64,000 nucleotides of DNA from CAZSNT01 sp964607765. Lineage in GTDB: Bacteria; Verrucomicrobiota; Lentisphaeria; Oligosphaerales; JABHEG01. Where the stretch lies: NCBI GenBank assembly GCA_964607765.1, contig CAZSNT010000009.1, positions 36,810 through 100,809 on the forward strand, in the 5' to 3' direction. How positions within the stretch are numbered: the first letter of the stretch is position 1; each line of letters starts with the position of its first letter. The position numbers were made by a program, and so were the translations under genes. Under the pieces are notes generated by a model that worked only from the letters and a program-made list of their open reading frames with translations, was not told where the DNA came from and did no database searches. Below are positions 8,731-20,898 of the stretch, piece after piece.

Positions 8731-9178
8731 AGGGGGGAAATGTCGGTGTTCTGGTGTGGCAGTTCTATCAGATGCACTTCTTAGTCCGTCACTCGGCTTG
8801 AACTAACCGCGGTATTGCGGGTTCCGCGGGGTATTCTGTCGCCCCTGTTTCGGGGTCATTTCTGGTGTACCCATCCTACGCGCGAAAAGGGGGAAGCACG
8901 TTGGATGCCAACTAAGGGCCCGAAATCGGGCTGTTTTGGGCTCTTTTTTCCCGGAAAGCTTCTCACTTTTTGGAATCTTCCAATATTTCAGAAGGTTTTG
9001 TCCGTTTTCGCGCGATGCGCGCGCCTACGCGCGTAAGAAAAAGAAGGCCGAAGCCTTTCATTGAAACGTCACGTTTTGTCCGACCCGGGCTCCGGCCCGT
9101 TCGTCGCTGGCCGGGTTCCGGCTGCCGGCGGATTCACTGCTGCGCCACGTGCGATCGGCCATCCTGAGCCGACCGGAA
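8731..9178. other. Spacer without a recognisable gene
   Basis: I see no supported gene here. A small hairpin GCCCGA-AA-TCGGGC (about 8919-8932) is followed by TGTTTTGGGCTCTTTTTT on the plus strand and looks like a plus-strand terminator without an obvious gene before it. Local sequence is more AT-rich around 8,930-9,000. Confidence 0.5.
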
Positions 9179-9203
9179 GCCGGGCATCCCCGCCCGGCCT
9201 ACG
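9179..9203. repeat. REP-like palindrome, copy 1
   Basis: GCCGGGC, loop ATCCCC, GCCCGGC, followed by CTACG. The 7-bp stem is perfect. Confidence 0.7.
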
Positions 9204-9212
9204 AGCGCTGCT

Positions 9213-9237
9213 GCCGGGCGGCGATGCCCGGCCTACG
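9213..9237. repeat. REP-like palindrome, copy 2
   Basis: GCCGGGC, loop GGCGAT, GCCCGGC, followed by CTACG. It has the same stem as copy 1. Its loop is close to the reverse complement of the copy 1 loop, so the pair resembles a BIME-like arrangement. Confidence 0.7.
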
Positions 9238-9371
9238 CGTCTGTGCCGTGGGCTTGGTTGTCTATATAAGCGGCAGAGCGGGCTTTGACTTACGCGCACG
9301 TGCCTTGTGGGGCACGTCGGCGTCGCAAGAGGGAGCGCGCGTGGCGTCGCTGCTTCGGTTGCGAGCAGCGG

Positions 9372-12542
<3,171 letters not shown>

Positions 12543-12611
12543 GCAGTATCTCCCGGTTTCAAGCGAGGCGCAAGGGGCCGGCTTCCGTGTCAGCGGAGCC
12601 AGCCCATGTCA

Positions 12612-12628
12612 TTGCTACCTGGCAGCAA
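12612..12628. promoter_or_regulatory. Near-perfect 17-bp palindrome upstream of secretin gene
   Basis: TTGCTACCTGGCAGCAA pairs except at one position. It lies in the 181-bp spacer before the secretin ATG. It could be an operator or a 5'-UTR hairpin. A smaller inverted repeat, GTGTATTGTACAC, lies a little further upstream. Confidence 0.35.
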
Positions 12629-12723
12629 CCTACCCTAAGTCCGGGTGTGTGTACAATACACGCTTTTCGCCGGAATTCGCGTCCTGTGCCACGCGGCACG
12701 ACACCGGCGTTCCGTGATGTCAA

Positions 12724-13974
12724 TCAGAACCTTCGCATCATATCGTCGGGCGACATACCGTCTTCCATGGCGCCGGTATCGTCATCGCCGCCGGTCGAGA
12801 GCCGCATTTCACGCGGCAGGAAATCTCCACGGCTGAGGCGTTTGACGGTGAACGGCCCGGGGTCGTCGTCGCCGTCGATGCGTTTAACCACGACATTCGC
12901 CTTGGAGGACGATCCCTGCACGGGCGTAACTTCAACGAGTTCGTATTCCTGTATCTTGCGTGACGGGCGGTGTGGGAGTTTGAACTTCTCGCCCGCCTTC
13001 TTCGAGTATTTGGGTCCGCATCGCCGGGGGTCGTAGCGGTTGGAGAGGAACATGAGGTTGACTTTTACCTCTTTGTCCCGGGCAGCCTTGCCGACTATGA
13101 GGACGTATTCCTCCCCGCTCGTTTCGCGCTTGACGGTGAGTTCGGAGACCTCGAATTCGCGCGGCGGCGCGTCCTCGCCTGCGCGTGGATCTTTACGCTC
13201 TTCGACTTTGTACTCGGCCGAGACCAGGAGGTAGCCCGAGGTGGTGTCGCCGAGGCGGAAGATACGCTGCACGCGCCTGCCGCGGTGCATGATGTAGCAG
13301 CTGATATCCCAGCGTTTCGGGTCTGTCTGGTTATTTCTGGAGATCTTGCTGAGCTGTATGGGGAGCAGATCCTGTTTCAGCCCGACATAGCGCAGGTTAT
13401 GGACGAGGGGGGGATAGCTCTTGGCGTCATCGAGCTTGGTCCGGGGCTGAGCCTTGTACTCTTCGAGGTTGGTGAATCCGTCGCGGTCGTAGTCGAAGCG
13501 TTTGTCGCTGGAGTCACGCGGATTGAGGAACGAATGCTGTAGTTCGAAGACATCGGGCATGCCGTCGCCATCGACGTCCTCGTCGTCAGAGACCTCCTTC
13601 TCTTCTACCTCCTTTGGCAGTTGTTCGGTGCTGCAGAAGGGGCACTGGTCCTCCTCGTAGGGCGCTAGGTAGGCGCAGTCGGGGTTGTTGCAGCGCACGT
13701 AGGGGGCGGGCTCGCCGAGTGAGCATTTGCCTTTGGCGGCGATGATTTTGAGCGGCAGTTTCGGGGAGACGATCTCGCGGGGCACGGACCCTTTCTTCTC
13801 GGCGGGATCGATAGGTTTGCCTTCGACGACTGCGACGTCAGAGGCGTCCTGCACCTCGCGCACGTTTTCACGCGCGCCTTTGAGGCAGTGGAGCAGGTAG
13901 TAGCAGCTGGCGAGCAGCCCCAACAGGGCGAACCCCAGAACCAGCTTTTCAACATGCCTGCGCAGGAAATCCAA
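12724..13974 (-). CDS. Amuc_1099-like pilus-associated membrane protein with zinc ribbon and EF-hand-like loops
   Basis: The chosen start is a TTG at 13974, 7 nt after the upstream stop and 10 nt from GAAGAGGAG. The longer ORF to 14043 would run into the upstream gene. The product is 416 residues: one N-terminal membrane helix (LVLGFALLGLLASCYYLL), then a CX4C...CX2C zinc-ribbon-like motif (CNNPDC, CPFC). Two acidic loops resembling EF-hand/type-3 calcium loops follow (DVDGDGMPDVFE and DYDRDGFTNLEEY), then beta-rich sequence. The position between the PilO-like gene and the secretin matches Amuc_1099. I infer a periplasmic linker of the machine. Confidence 0.75.
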   Translation of the reverse strand: MDFLRRHVEKLVLGFALLGLLASCYYLLHCLKGARENVREVQDASDVAVVEGKPIDPAEKKGSVPREIVSPKLPLKIIAAKGKCSLGEPAPYVRCNNPDCAYLAPYEEDQCPFCSTEQLPKEVEEKEVSDDEDVDGDGMPDVFELQHSFLNPRDSSDKRFDYDRDGFTNLEEYKAQPRTKLDDAKSYPPLVHNLRYVGLKQDLLPIQLSKISRNNQTDPKRWDISCYIMHRGRRVQRIFRLGDTTSGYLLVSAEYKVEERKDPRAGEDAPPREFEVSELTVKRETSGEEYVLIVGKAARDKEVKVNLMFLSNRYDPRRCGPKYSKKAGEKFKLPHRPSRKIQEYELVEVTPVQGSSSKANVVVKRIDGDDDPGPFTVKRLSRGDFLPREMRLSTGGDDDTGAMEDGMSPDDMMRRF

Positions 13975-13981
13975 AGCGTTG

Positions 13982-15028
13982 TTACTCCTCTTCGCTTTCC
14001 GGCTGCACGAACTCGAGCATATCGAAGCGCATCTCAGCAACAACGGGCCGGTCGGTGAAGACGAGGTGGTCTTTCCGGGTAGGTTTTTCCTCTTCGTCGT
14101 CGAGTCCGATCCGTCGTCTGTCGTCCGATCCGTCGTCTCGCATGCCGGGGCGTCCCAAGCGTCCTCCCGGCTGCATCATTCCGCCGTCCCTTCCCATGCC
14201 CATCTCATCCATGCCCATGCCCATGCCCATGCCCATTTCGTCCATGCCCATGCCCATGCCGCCGTCCATTCCGCTGTCCCGGGCGTCGGGGGCCTGGTCG
14301 CCAATGCCGCTGATTCTGCCGCGGGGGGCCTGGTCCTGGGATTCCACGGAGAGGTAGGTGAGGAAGAACATGTATTTGGAGTCGCTATGGAATGAGTTGA
14401 CCAGGCCCTGGACATCGTCAAGCGAACCGATGACACGGATCTTGACGGGCGTGACGGTGTGCAGCTCCTCCTCGAGGACTTTGAGCCCCATGGGGCGCCT
14501 GAGATGATTGAATTCCATGACACCTGCCGCGGCCACGAGTCTAACGACTTCCTGGACGATCTGGAGCTGGCGCCAGATCAGGGGCAGCTGGCTGTGCGGC
14601 GGCAGCACGGATGCCTGTGCCAGGCTGTCGAAGGAGAGGTGCCGTGCGGTTTCTCCGAGCAGGATGTTCTTCTGGCGCAGGTATTCCTGCATGCGTTCCA
14701 GCTCTTTGCGGAGCATCTCGATACACTCGACACTGGTCATTCGCGGCGACTTCTGGACGGCATACTTGGTTGCGAGCCACACGCGGAGGTCGTGGAATCT
14801 CTTTTCTGCGGCGTCGCTGTTTTCGCGTGCCACGAGCAGATTGTTTTTGCTGATTGTGTAGGGGTTCTTGCGGACGTTCTGGAAGAAGGTGGTTTGCTGT
14901 GCGACCTTCGCCTGGAGCTCTTTTGCGGTCCCGGACGCCTTCTTGATTCCGATCGTGATCAGGACGCCCAGAACGAGGCAGACGATGGCGTAGATTATCA
15001 GCCCCAGGTTTTTCTTGAGCAGATCCAT
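13982..15028 (-). CDS. Amuc_1100-like / PilO-like pilus protein
   Basis: A 348-residue protein with one N-terminal transmembrane helix (about 7-27) and a coiled coil to about residue 125. A ferredoxin-like/PilO-type domain follows (about 150-230), then a Met-Gly-Asp-rich stretch (253-285, with repeated MGMGMDEMGMG) and an acidic tail. It lies directly downstream of the PilM-PilN fusion (26-bp gap). Gene order and architecture match Akkermansia Amuc_1100. It is probably an inner-membrane/periplasmic assembly factor. The Met-rich insert is unusual. Confidence 0.8.
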   Translation of the reverse strand: MDLLKKNLGLIIYAIVCLVLGVLITIGIKKASGTAKELQAKVAQQTTFFQNVRKNPYTISKNNLLVARENSDAAEKRFHDLRVWLATKYAVQKSPRMTSVECIEMLRKELERMQEYLRQKNILLGETARHLSFDSLAQASVLPPHSQLPLIWRQLQIVQEVVRLVAAAGVMEFNHLRRPMGLKVLEEELHTVTPVKIRVIGSLDDVQGLVNSFHSDSKYMFFLTYLSVESQDQAPRGRISGIGDQAPDARDSGMDGGMGMGMDEMGMGMGMGMDEMGMGRDGGMMQPGGRLGRPGMRDDGSDDRRRIGLDDEEEKPTRKDHLVFTDRPVVAEMRFDMLEFVQPESEEE

Positions 15029-15054
15029 AGTTTCTCGTGCACCCGTGCGCCGGG

Positions 15055-16989
15055 CTACCTGCTGGTCTCCATGTTGAACTCGATGGGTTCAGCGAGTTTC
15101 ATGCGGATCACGAAGCTGCTGAGGTTCCGGACAGTTGAGGGCGCTTCGTAAGACTTGATGTCGGTGTAGCTTTCATCCTCGTCGAACCACTCCGACGACC
15201 TGATGGCTTGGAGAAACCGCTCCGGTGTCGAGCCCTGGGTGAGGTCGGCGCCGGCGTCCTCAGCGTCGTCGGGCTCTTCCTCGGGTTCGGCGTCATCGTC
15301 GGCGGGCGGCGGCGGCGGGGGTTCCGGCACGGCTGCAGCGCTGAAAGGCAGTCTGACGCTGTGCCCGTAGATTTCGAGGCCGGTGACCTGCTCCACTCTG
15401 ACGCTGCGCGAGCCGCTTTCCCCTCCCATACCGGCGAACATATCGCCATCGCCCATTCCCATGTCGCCCATGTCCATTTCCATGCCCATGTCCTCGCCCC
15501 CCATGCCATCCCCGAACATGCCGTCGCTGTCGCCGCCGCCGCGGCCGGTGGGTCTCATGGCACCGACGATGGGTTTGACGCTGACGAGCCAGACATTGGG
15601 TGGTTTGATTCTCATCAGCTCGTTATAGAGGCTGGGCCACTTTTCGCGGCGCCGCAACAGGGTCACGACATCTTCGTATTGTGACTCAAACGTCTCGGCC
15701 TGTCCCAACGCGTCCTTGATCTGTTTGTTGAGCTTATCGAGCTTGAAGATGTACCCTTCCATGACCTCGTGCACGCTGGTGTAGAGCACGGCCTGGCGCT
15801 GGTTGGCGAGGAGTGCTACAAGCAGGATGACGAGGGCACATGCGAGGATGGCGAAGACGTAGGGTTTCTTGCGTTTGAGGGCCTGTTGCCTTCGTATTGT
15901 CTCCGGAATGAGGCTGACCTCGATGGGGCACGGGATCTTGTAGCGCAGCCCGAGCCCGATGACCTCGCTGAACATGTGCGCCACTTCCTGGAGGCGCTGG
16001 CGATCGACATCCGGGCTGAGGTTACAGACCTGGAACGGGTTGAGGTAGCCCACTTCCATGCGCAGTTTTTCGGCGAAGAAGTGGTCTGTGTAGGTCATGG
16101 TTGAGCTGCCACCGGTGAGGTAGAGCGCCACGGGGCGGTTCCCCTTCTGGTGCGCGCGATACACGCTGATGGAGCGGTTGATCTCGCCGTGCAGCCTGGC
16201 CATGACGTTACGGATGATCTTCGACACGGCCGCGGCGACCTCGGACTCGGGTTCCGCGTAGGCGCCGCCGAGGGCGACGAAGCCGTGCTTGCGTTTCAGC
16301 TCTTCCGCCTCGGCGAACCCGATGCCGAACTCCTTGGCGATCTGTTGTGTGATGGAGTGTCCGGCGATGGGGATGGTTCTGGCGAAGAACCGGGTCTGGT
16401 CCGCGAACAGGAGGTTTGTGCTTCGTCCACCGATGTTGAGGACCATGGCACAGTCGTCGTCGCCGACGTGGTTGGCGCGTGCGGCGTTGTAGCAGGCTGC
16501 GGGCGCGACATCGACGAGGATGGGGTCCAATCCGACGGCCTGGACAGCACCGGTCATCTGTTCGACGATTTCATTCTTGATGACGACGAACATGACGTCC
16601 ATTTCCTCGGCTTCCGGGTTTGCGATGAGCTGGTAATCCCAGATCACCTCTTCCATAGGAAACGGGACGTTCTGCCTGGCCTCGAACTCGACGATCTGCC
16701 TGACGCGGCTTTCCTCTTCGGCGACGGGCGGGAGTTTGACGAATCGGGTGAAGGCTGCCTGGCCGGAGATTGAGACCATGGCGCGGCGCGCGACGAAGTT
16801 GCTCTCCACGAGCATCTGGCGCAGCAGTCCGGCCACGACGACGGACCGCGTGCTTTCGGTCAATTCTTCTTCGTATTCACGGTAGGTGAACCCGACCAGC
16901 ATCACTCCTTCTTTGGGGTACTCGAACTCCCCCACTTTGATGCTGGTGGCCCCAATATCGACCGCCAATACTCGTTCTACTCGCGGCAT
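15055..16989 (-). CDS. PilM-PilN fusion, Amuc_1101-like
   Basis: The chosen start is the ATG at 16989 (GGAG 9 nt upstream) rather than the TTG 15 nt earlier; 644 residues. Residues 1-360 are a PilM/FtsA-like actin-fold ATPase (VLAVDIGATSIKVGEF; NIGGRSTNLLF; LYLTGGSS). A transmembrane helix (about 376-395) and a PilN-like periplasmic domain with an early coiled coil follow. The PilN part is interrupted by a Met-Gly-Asp-rich segment (about 484-526) and a Pro/acidic linker (about 555-585). Canonical PilM and PilN are separate proteins that bind each other, so the fusion supports a fixed cytoplasm-to-periplasm connection. Confidence 0.85.
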   Translation of the reverse strand: MPRVERVLAVDIGATSIKVGEFEYPKEGVMLVGFTYREYEEELTESTRSVVVAGLLRQMLVESNFVARRAMVSISGQAAFTRFVKLPPVAEEESRVRQIVEFEARQNVPFPMEEVIWDYQLIANPEAEEMDVMFVVIKNEIVEQMTGAVQAVGLDPILVDVAPAACYNAARANHVGDDDCAMVLNIGGRSTNLLFADQTRFFARTIPIAGHSITQQIAKEFGIGFAEAEELKRKHGFVALGGAYAEPESEVAAAVSKIIRNVMARLHGEINRSISVYRAHQKGNRPVALYLTGGSSTMTYTDHFFAEKLRMEVGYLNPFQVCNLSPDVDRQRLQEVAHMFSEVIGLGLRYKIPCPIEVSLIPETIRRQQALKRKKPYVFAILACALVILLVALLANQRQAVLYTSVHEVMEGYIFKLDKLNKQIKDALGQAETFESQYEDVVTLLRRREKWPSLYNELMRIKPPNVWLVSVKPIVGAMRPTGRGGGDSDGMFGDGMGGEDMGMEMDMGDMGMGDGDMFAGMGGESGSRSVRVEQVTGLEIYGHSVRLPFSAAAVPEPPPPPPADDDAEPEEEPDDAEDAGADLTQGSTPERFLQAIRSSEWFDEDESYTDIKSYEAPSTVRNLSSFVIRMKLAEPIEFNMETSR

Positions 16990-17045
16990 TCGCAGGGACT
17001 CCAATACGGCGTTGCATCAGTGCGTGGCCGTGAAAACAGCTGGCC

Positions 17046-17675
17046 TCAACGCTCGGGCTTGATGTACTCGTAGAAATCCGAATCAAGCGGCGCGAAGGGC
17101 GTTTCGTTGCGTGCAAGCAGTGCGTGCTCGACCTCAAGTACGCGTGGCGCTTTGGCTGTCCACCAACTCCGCGGCGCCTTCTGGCGCGCGTAGTCGTGGG
17201 TGTCCATGACATGTCCATCCACCTTGACTTCGAGGTGGATCCAGATATCACTCTTGCTGATGCGCTTGGTCCCGTAGCGTCGTTGGATGAAGGTCGGGCG
17301 CATCAGCACGACGGCGTAGTGGTCGCCGTCCTCGACGTCCAAATAGGTAACCGTCTTGCGCATGACGACCGGCTTGTCTCCCCCGGTCTTGGGCAGTATG
17401 GCGACGGACCACTCCAGGACGAGTTCGTCGATCCACTCGCCGCGCGCGACGGATTCATAGGTGAGTGTGAGTCGGCACCAGTCATTCTCGCGCTTGGCTC
17501 GCGGGTCGAGTGCTGCCTGGAAGCCGGGTGTCAGGACGTGGTCGATCTCGACGTCTCTGACGCGGACCCTGGCGCTGGCGCGTTCACGCGGCTGTTGTGC
17601 GTACAGGGCCTGGAGGAGGCACAGCGTGAGGACGGTGAGCAAGAGCCGGACGCTGCCAGAGGGTCGCGACTGCAT
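17046..17675 (-). CDS. Amuc_1102-like secreted pilus-cluster protein
   Basis: The start is the ATG at 17675, with AAGGGA 9 nt upstream; 209 residues. There is a clear signal peptide (LLLTVLTLCLLQALYA-QQ), then a beta-rich domain with a central PTFIQRRYG strand and a Trp-Trp motif before the conserved-looking C-terminal ETPFAPLDSDFY. Size, order and the TPF(A) tail suggest the Amuc_1102 family (OB-fold in Akkermansia). This is the first gene of the cluster. Family assignment rests on synteny plus motif memory. Confidence 0.7.
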   Translation of the reverse strand: MQSRPSGSVRLLLTVLTLCLLQALYAQQPRERASARVRVRDVEIDHVLTPGFQAALDPRAKRENDWCRLTLTYESVARGEWIDELVLEWSVAILPKTGGDKPVVMRKTVTYLDVEDGDHYAVVLMRPTFIQRRYGTKRISKSDIWIHLEVKVDGHVMDTHDYARQKAPRSWWTAKAPRVLEVEHALLARNETPFAPLDSDFYEYIKPER

Positions 17676-17808
17676 GGGTAGGTGTCCCTTCGTCACTGTC
17701 TATCGTCTGATCGGGCGTCGTGTCCGCCCGCATGCGGGTTCGAGTCCGCGTTTGCGGCAGCCTGCGCAGGCACAGATCACCCGTGCTTGTTTGGTAGGCA
17801 GGCTTTGT

Positions 17809-17836
17809 ACCATAGGTGTGCGAGCCGGGAAATCAA
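17809..17836 (-). promoter_or_regulatory. Candidate promoter of the pilus-like cluster
   Basis: TTGATT and TATGGT are separated by 16 nt on the minus strand, about 135 nt before the Amuc_1102-like ATG. This is a weak match only. Confidence 0.3.
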
Positions 17837-17860
17837 GGATTCCACTCCTGGTTTCCACAT

Positions 17861-18841
17861 TCAGTGCTGCAGGCGCCAGCGAACGCGATTGTTGACGGTG
17901 GGCCTGAGCGGTTTACTGCGCCCGATATTCGTTTCAGCGACGGCCGATGCGAGGGCGAGAGGCACGTCAGCTTTGGCCGAGACCACTTTCCCCTCCATTT
18001 CGGTTGTCCGCGCGGTCATTTCATGATGTGCCGCGACTGCGGCAGCCCGTCGCACTTCGGCGTTTGCCTGCGCCACGCGCTTGTCGGCTTCCGCCCGTGC
18101 CGAGCTGAGGCGTGCAGCAACGTTGTCCAGGACATCGACGTCACCGATATCGACCGAGACGATCTCGAAGCAGGTGCCACTGTCCAAGCCTTTGGCCAGG
18201 AGGTGCTCGGATATTGTCTCGGGCCGTTCCAGGATGTCCCGGTGCGACGGGGCGCCGCCCATTGCGGCCACGATGCCTTCGCCGACGCGTGCGACGATCG
18301 TGTCCTCTCCCGCGCCGCCGACGAGGCGGGAGAGTTGTGTTCGCACCGTTACGCGCGCTGTCGCGCCAAGGCGAATGCCGTCTTTGGAGACACCGGAGAT
18401 GACCTTTGCCGGGTCGTTTGCGGGCGGGCAGAGCAGGACTTTGGGCCGCACGCTGGTATTGACTGCATCGACAACGTCGCGGCCGGCCAGGTCGATGGCC
18501 GCGACCTCCCGGAAGCCGACGCCCAGATCCGCTTTGTCCGCGGCGATGACTGCATCGATAACGGCCTGCAGGTCACCGCCTGCCAGCACGTGTGCTTCGA
18601 GGTCGCCAGGCGAGGCGTCCACGCCCGCGTGTGAGAGGGAAATGAGGTTGTGCACGATGTAGTCCGGGCTCACGCGCCGGAGGCGCATGAAGAGCATGTC
18701 GAGCACGGTGATGGGCAGGCCGTTGGCTCTGATCTCAACCCAAAGCCCGAAACAGGACAGCCACACATAAAGGTAGGCGAGGCACGGCACACCGAAGGCC
18801 ACGACAAAGAGCAACAGAATGAAGACGCCCGGCTTCAGCAC
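17861..18841 (-). CDS. floA: Flotillin-like protein FloA
   Basis: 326 residues, the usual FloA length. An N-terminal hydrophobic hairpin (VFILLLFVVAFGVPCLAYLY) is followed by an SPFH-like domain, then the Ala/Glu-rich AEADKRVAQANAEVRRAAA coiled stretch typical of bacterial flotillins. Flotillins organise membrane microdomains and affect assembly of membrane complexes. It lies between guaB and the pilus-like cluster, all on the same strand. Confidence 0.9.
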   Translation of the reverse strand: MLKPGVFILLLFVVAFGVPCLAYLYVWLSCFGLWVEIRANGLPITVLDMLFMRLRRVSPDYIVHNLISLSHAGVDASPGDLEAHVLAGGDLQAVIDAVIAADKADLGVGFREVAAIDLAGRDVVDAVNTSVRPKVLLCPPANDPAKVISGVSKDGIRLGATARVTVRTQLSRLVGGAGEDTIVARVGEGIVAAMGGAPSHRDILERPETISEHLLAKGLDSGTCFEIVSVDIGDVDVLDNVAARLSSARAEADKRVAQANAEVRRAAAVAAHHEMTARTTEMEGKVVSAKADVPLALASAVAETNIGRSKPLRPTVNNRVRWRLQH

Positions 18842-18859
18842 GATAACTTCCTCCCCGCG

Positions 18860-20329
18860 TCAGGTCGCTCGGTAATTGGGTGCGTCCTTGGTCACCTTCA
18901 CGTCGTGCGGATGGGCCTCCTGAAGCCCTGCGGGACTAACCCTGACCAAACGTGCTCGTTCGCGCAGTTCCGGAATACTGCGGCACCCGCAGTAGCCGAG
19001 CGCGAACCGCAGTCCGCCGGTGTACTGGTGCATGACGTCCGTCACGCGTCCGCGGTAGGGAATCATACCCTCGATTCCCTGAGGCACAAACTTCTCCGGA
19101 TCCTCCACGGCCTCCTGGCTGTAGCGCTGCCGGCTGCCGCTTCCCGCCTTGAGTGCATCGAGGCTGCCCATTCCTCGGTAGATCACGTATGTCCGGCCCT
19201 GATGCAGAATGCGTTCACCGGGGCTTTCTTCGGTTCCGGCGAGTGCGGACCCCATCATGACGCAGTCGGCGCCGACTGCCAGCGCTTTGGCAGCGTCGCC
19301 CGAGAAGGAGATTCCGCCGTCCGCGATGATCGGGATCCGGCCTTCGACAGCTTTGCTGGCTTCGTAGATTGCAGTCACCTGCGGGATTCCGACGCCGGCG
19401 ACGACTCGGGTCGTGCAGATGGATCCCGGCCCGATCCCGACTTTGACGGCATCGACGCCGGCTTCGAGCAGGGCGAGGGCGCCCTCGCCTGTTCCCACGT
19501 TGCCGGCGACAACGTCGATATCAGGGAACTGTTCCTTGACCAGCTTGACGGATTCGATGACGCCTTTGGAGTGTCCGTGTGCGGTATCGATCACGAGGGC
19601 GTCCACGCCGGCGTCAGCCAAGGCATGGAAGCGTTCTTCGTCGAAGGGACCGATGGCCGCGGCGACCCGGAGCCGGTGGCGATCATCGCGATTGAAGGCG
19701 GGCTCCATGTTCTCCAGCAGCGTGCGCACATCGTGGAAGCTGTAGAGTCCGAGCAACCGGCGTTCAGCGTCCACGATCGGGAGTTTACCGACCTTGTGCC
19801 GCAGCATGATCTGGAACGCCTCGTTCATGGTCGTATCGGCCTCGCCGACGATGGGTTCGTGGGTCATCACGTCGCGCACGCTGACGTCGTAATCGGTGAG
19901 GAACTTCACATCGCGCGAGGTGAGGATTCCCACGACACGATCTTCGTCGTTGAGGATGGGGAACCCGCTGAACTGGAACTTCTTCCTGCGCTTCACGGCC
20001 TGGACTTCCGAAACCTGCATGTGTTCTCTGAACACGATGGGGTCCGAGATCAGTCCGTTGAGATAGTGTTTGACGCGCGCCACCTCGTGGGTCTGCTCTG
20101 CCACGGACAGGTTTTTGTGGATCACGCCGATTCCCCCGAGCCGCGCGATAGCGATGGCCATCTCGCTCTCGGTAACCGTATCCATCGCTGCGCTGACGAA
20201 CGGCGCGTTCAAGGCGATGTTGCGGCTGAACTGCGTGGTCACATCGGCATCTGACGGCAGAAAGTCGGCGTACTGCGTAACGAGGGACACGTCGTCGAAA
20301 GTCAGTCCCTCATAGCCTGTCGCATCCAT
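18860..20329 (-). CDS. guaB: Inosine-5'-monophosphate dehydrogenase
   Basis: Converts IMP to XMP with NAD in guanine nucleotide synthesis. From the ATG at 20329 the product is 489 residues, the normal size. It shows GLTFDDVSL at the N-terminus and tandem CBS domains (MTHEPIV..., LGLYSFHD). The catalytic Cys loop is GPGSICTTR, followed by IADGGI, the mobile-flap region YRGMGSLDA, and the C-terminal YTGGLRFALGYCG. The frame is open for another 111 codons upstream but that part is spacer-like. A TTG at 20356 with GGGAG upstream is an alternative start. Confidence 0.95.
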   Translation of the reverse strand: MDATGYEGLTFDDVSLVTQYADFLPSDADVTTQFSRNIALNAPFVSAAMDTVTESEMAIAIARLGGIGVIHKNLSVAEQTHEVARVKHYLNGLISDPIVFREHMQVSEVQAVKRRKKFQFSGFPILNDEDRVVGILTSRDVKFLTDYDVSVRDVMTHEPIVGEADTTMNEAFQIMLRHKVGKLPIVDAERRLLGLYSFHDVRTLLENMEPAFNRDDRHRLRVAAAIGPFDEERFHALADAGVDALVIDTAHGHSKGVIESVKLVKEQFPDIDVVAGNVGTGEGALALLEAGVDAVKVGIGPGSICTTRVVAGVGIPQVTAIYEASKAVEGRIPIIADGGISFSGDAAKALAVGADCVMMGSALAGTEESPGERILHQGRTYVIYRGMGSLDALKAGSGSRQRYSQEAVEDPEKFVPQGIEGMIPYRGRVTDVMHQYTGGLRFALGYCGCRSIPELRERARLVRVSPAGLQEAHPHDVKVTKDAPNYRAT

Positions 20330-20841
20330 GAAGGCGTCCAGAAAGGCGTTGCTCAAGGTCGTCTGTCTCCCAGCACTGCGGACAGGGCCGAATTTGGCCC
20401 GGATAGAGCGCTGTTCCGGGTGTGAAACAGCGGCGTTTTCGTCGGCCTTCCAGGTGCCGACGCCTACTTGTGGAAACTTAGTCCTGCATTTTGGGAGATT
20501 CAACATGCGGGAGGAGCGGGGAGCGAGGGGTGGAAGACACGGGCGCGGGCACGGGCACGGGCACGGCTGGGAGAACCGGCACGGGAAGGGGGGGGGAAGA
20601 GACAATGCTATTGACTTTCTCCCATCGGTGGACTTCTGCTGCGTTCTATCGGACCGACCCAACGATCAGGGCGAAGGATTAGGGCGAAAGATCAGGGGCA
20701 CACCCTCCCAAACCCTAATCTTTCCCCCTATTCTTTTGCCCTAATCTCTTGCGGACAGTACCAGCGTGACCGTGCGGCGGGCAGTCAGAACACGCCAGTG
20801 TGCACGCTCCACAGGAAGTTGATAGCATTGGGGAGAAGAGA
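20330..20841. other. Spacer with degenerate short repeats, no gene
   Basis: Contains GGGCAC hexamers (about 20,540-20,565). It also has an imperfect inverted pair: GGATTAGGGCGAAAGATCAG (about 20,677-20,696) against the complementary CCCTAATCTTTCCCCCTATT (about 20,713-20,732), with further partial copies. These look like filler repeats. No coding signal is supported. Confidence 0.5.
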
Positions 20842-20878
20842 AACGGCGCCGGAGAGCAGGGGTGTCTCCGGCGCCGTT
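20842..20878 (-). terminator. Terminator of the rpmH-jag block
   Basis: A perfect 14-bp stem (AACGGCGCCGGAGA paired with TCTCCGGCGCCGTT) with a 9-nt loop lies 20 bp past the jag stop. On the minus strand it is followed by TTTCTCTTCTCC. Confidence 0.85.
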
Positions 20879-20898
20879 GGCTGTGCGGCAGGATCGGG

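Noticed and set aside
7538..8777. ORFs running through the 18-bp repeat and the N gap
   Set aside because: The repeat length is a multiple of three, so several frames stay open. The Ns make the translations meaningless.
9297..9320. Hairpin ACGTGCC...GGCACGT as secretin terminator
   Set aside because: The stem is perfect but no T-tract follows on the minus strand, so it is not called a terminator.
13975..14043. Longer start for the Amuc_1099-like gene
   Set aside because: It would overlap the upstream gene by 62 nt and adds a Ser/Cys/Arg-rich leader. The TTG at 13974 has a strong ribosome-binding site.
17725..17775. tRNA-like GGGTTCGAGTCC
   Set aside because: The flanking sequence does not form a five-pair T stem and there is no matching acceptor or anticodon arm.
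20330..20662. N-terminal extension of guaB
   Set aside because: The extra 111 codons translate GGGCAC-type spacer repeats, and IMP dehydrogenases begin close to GLTFDD.
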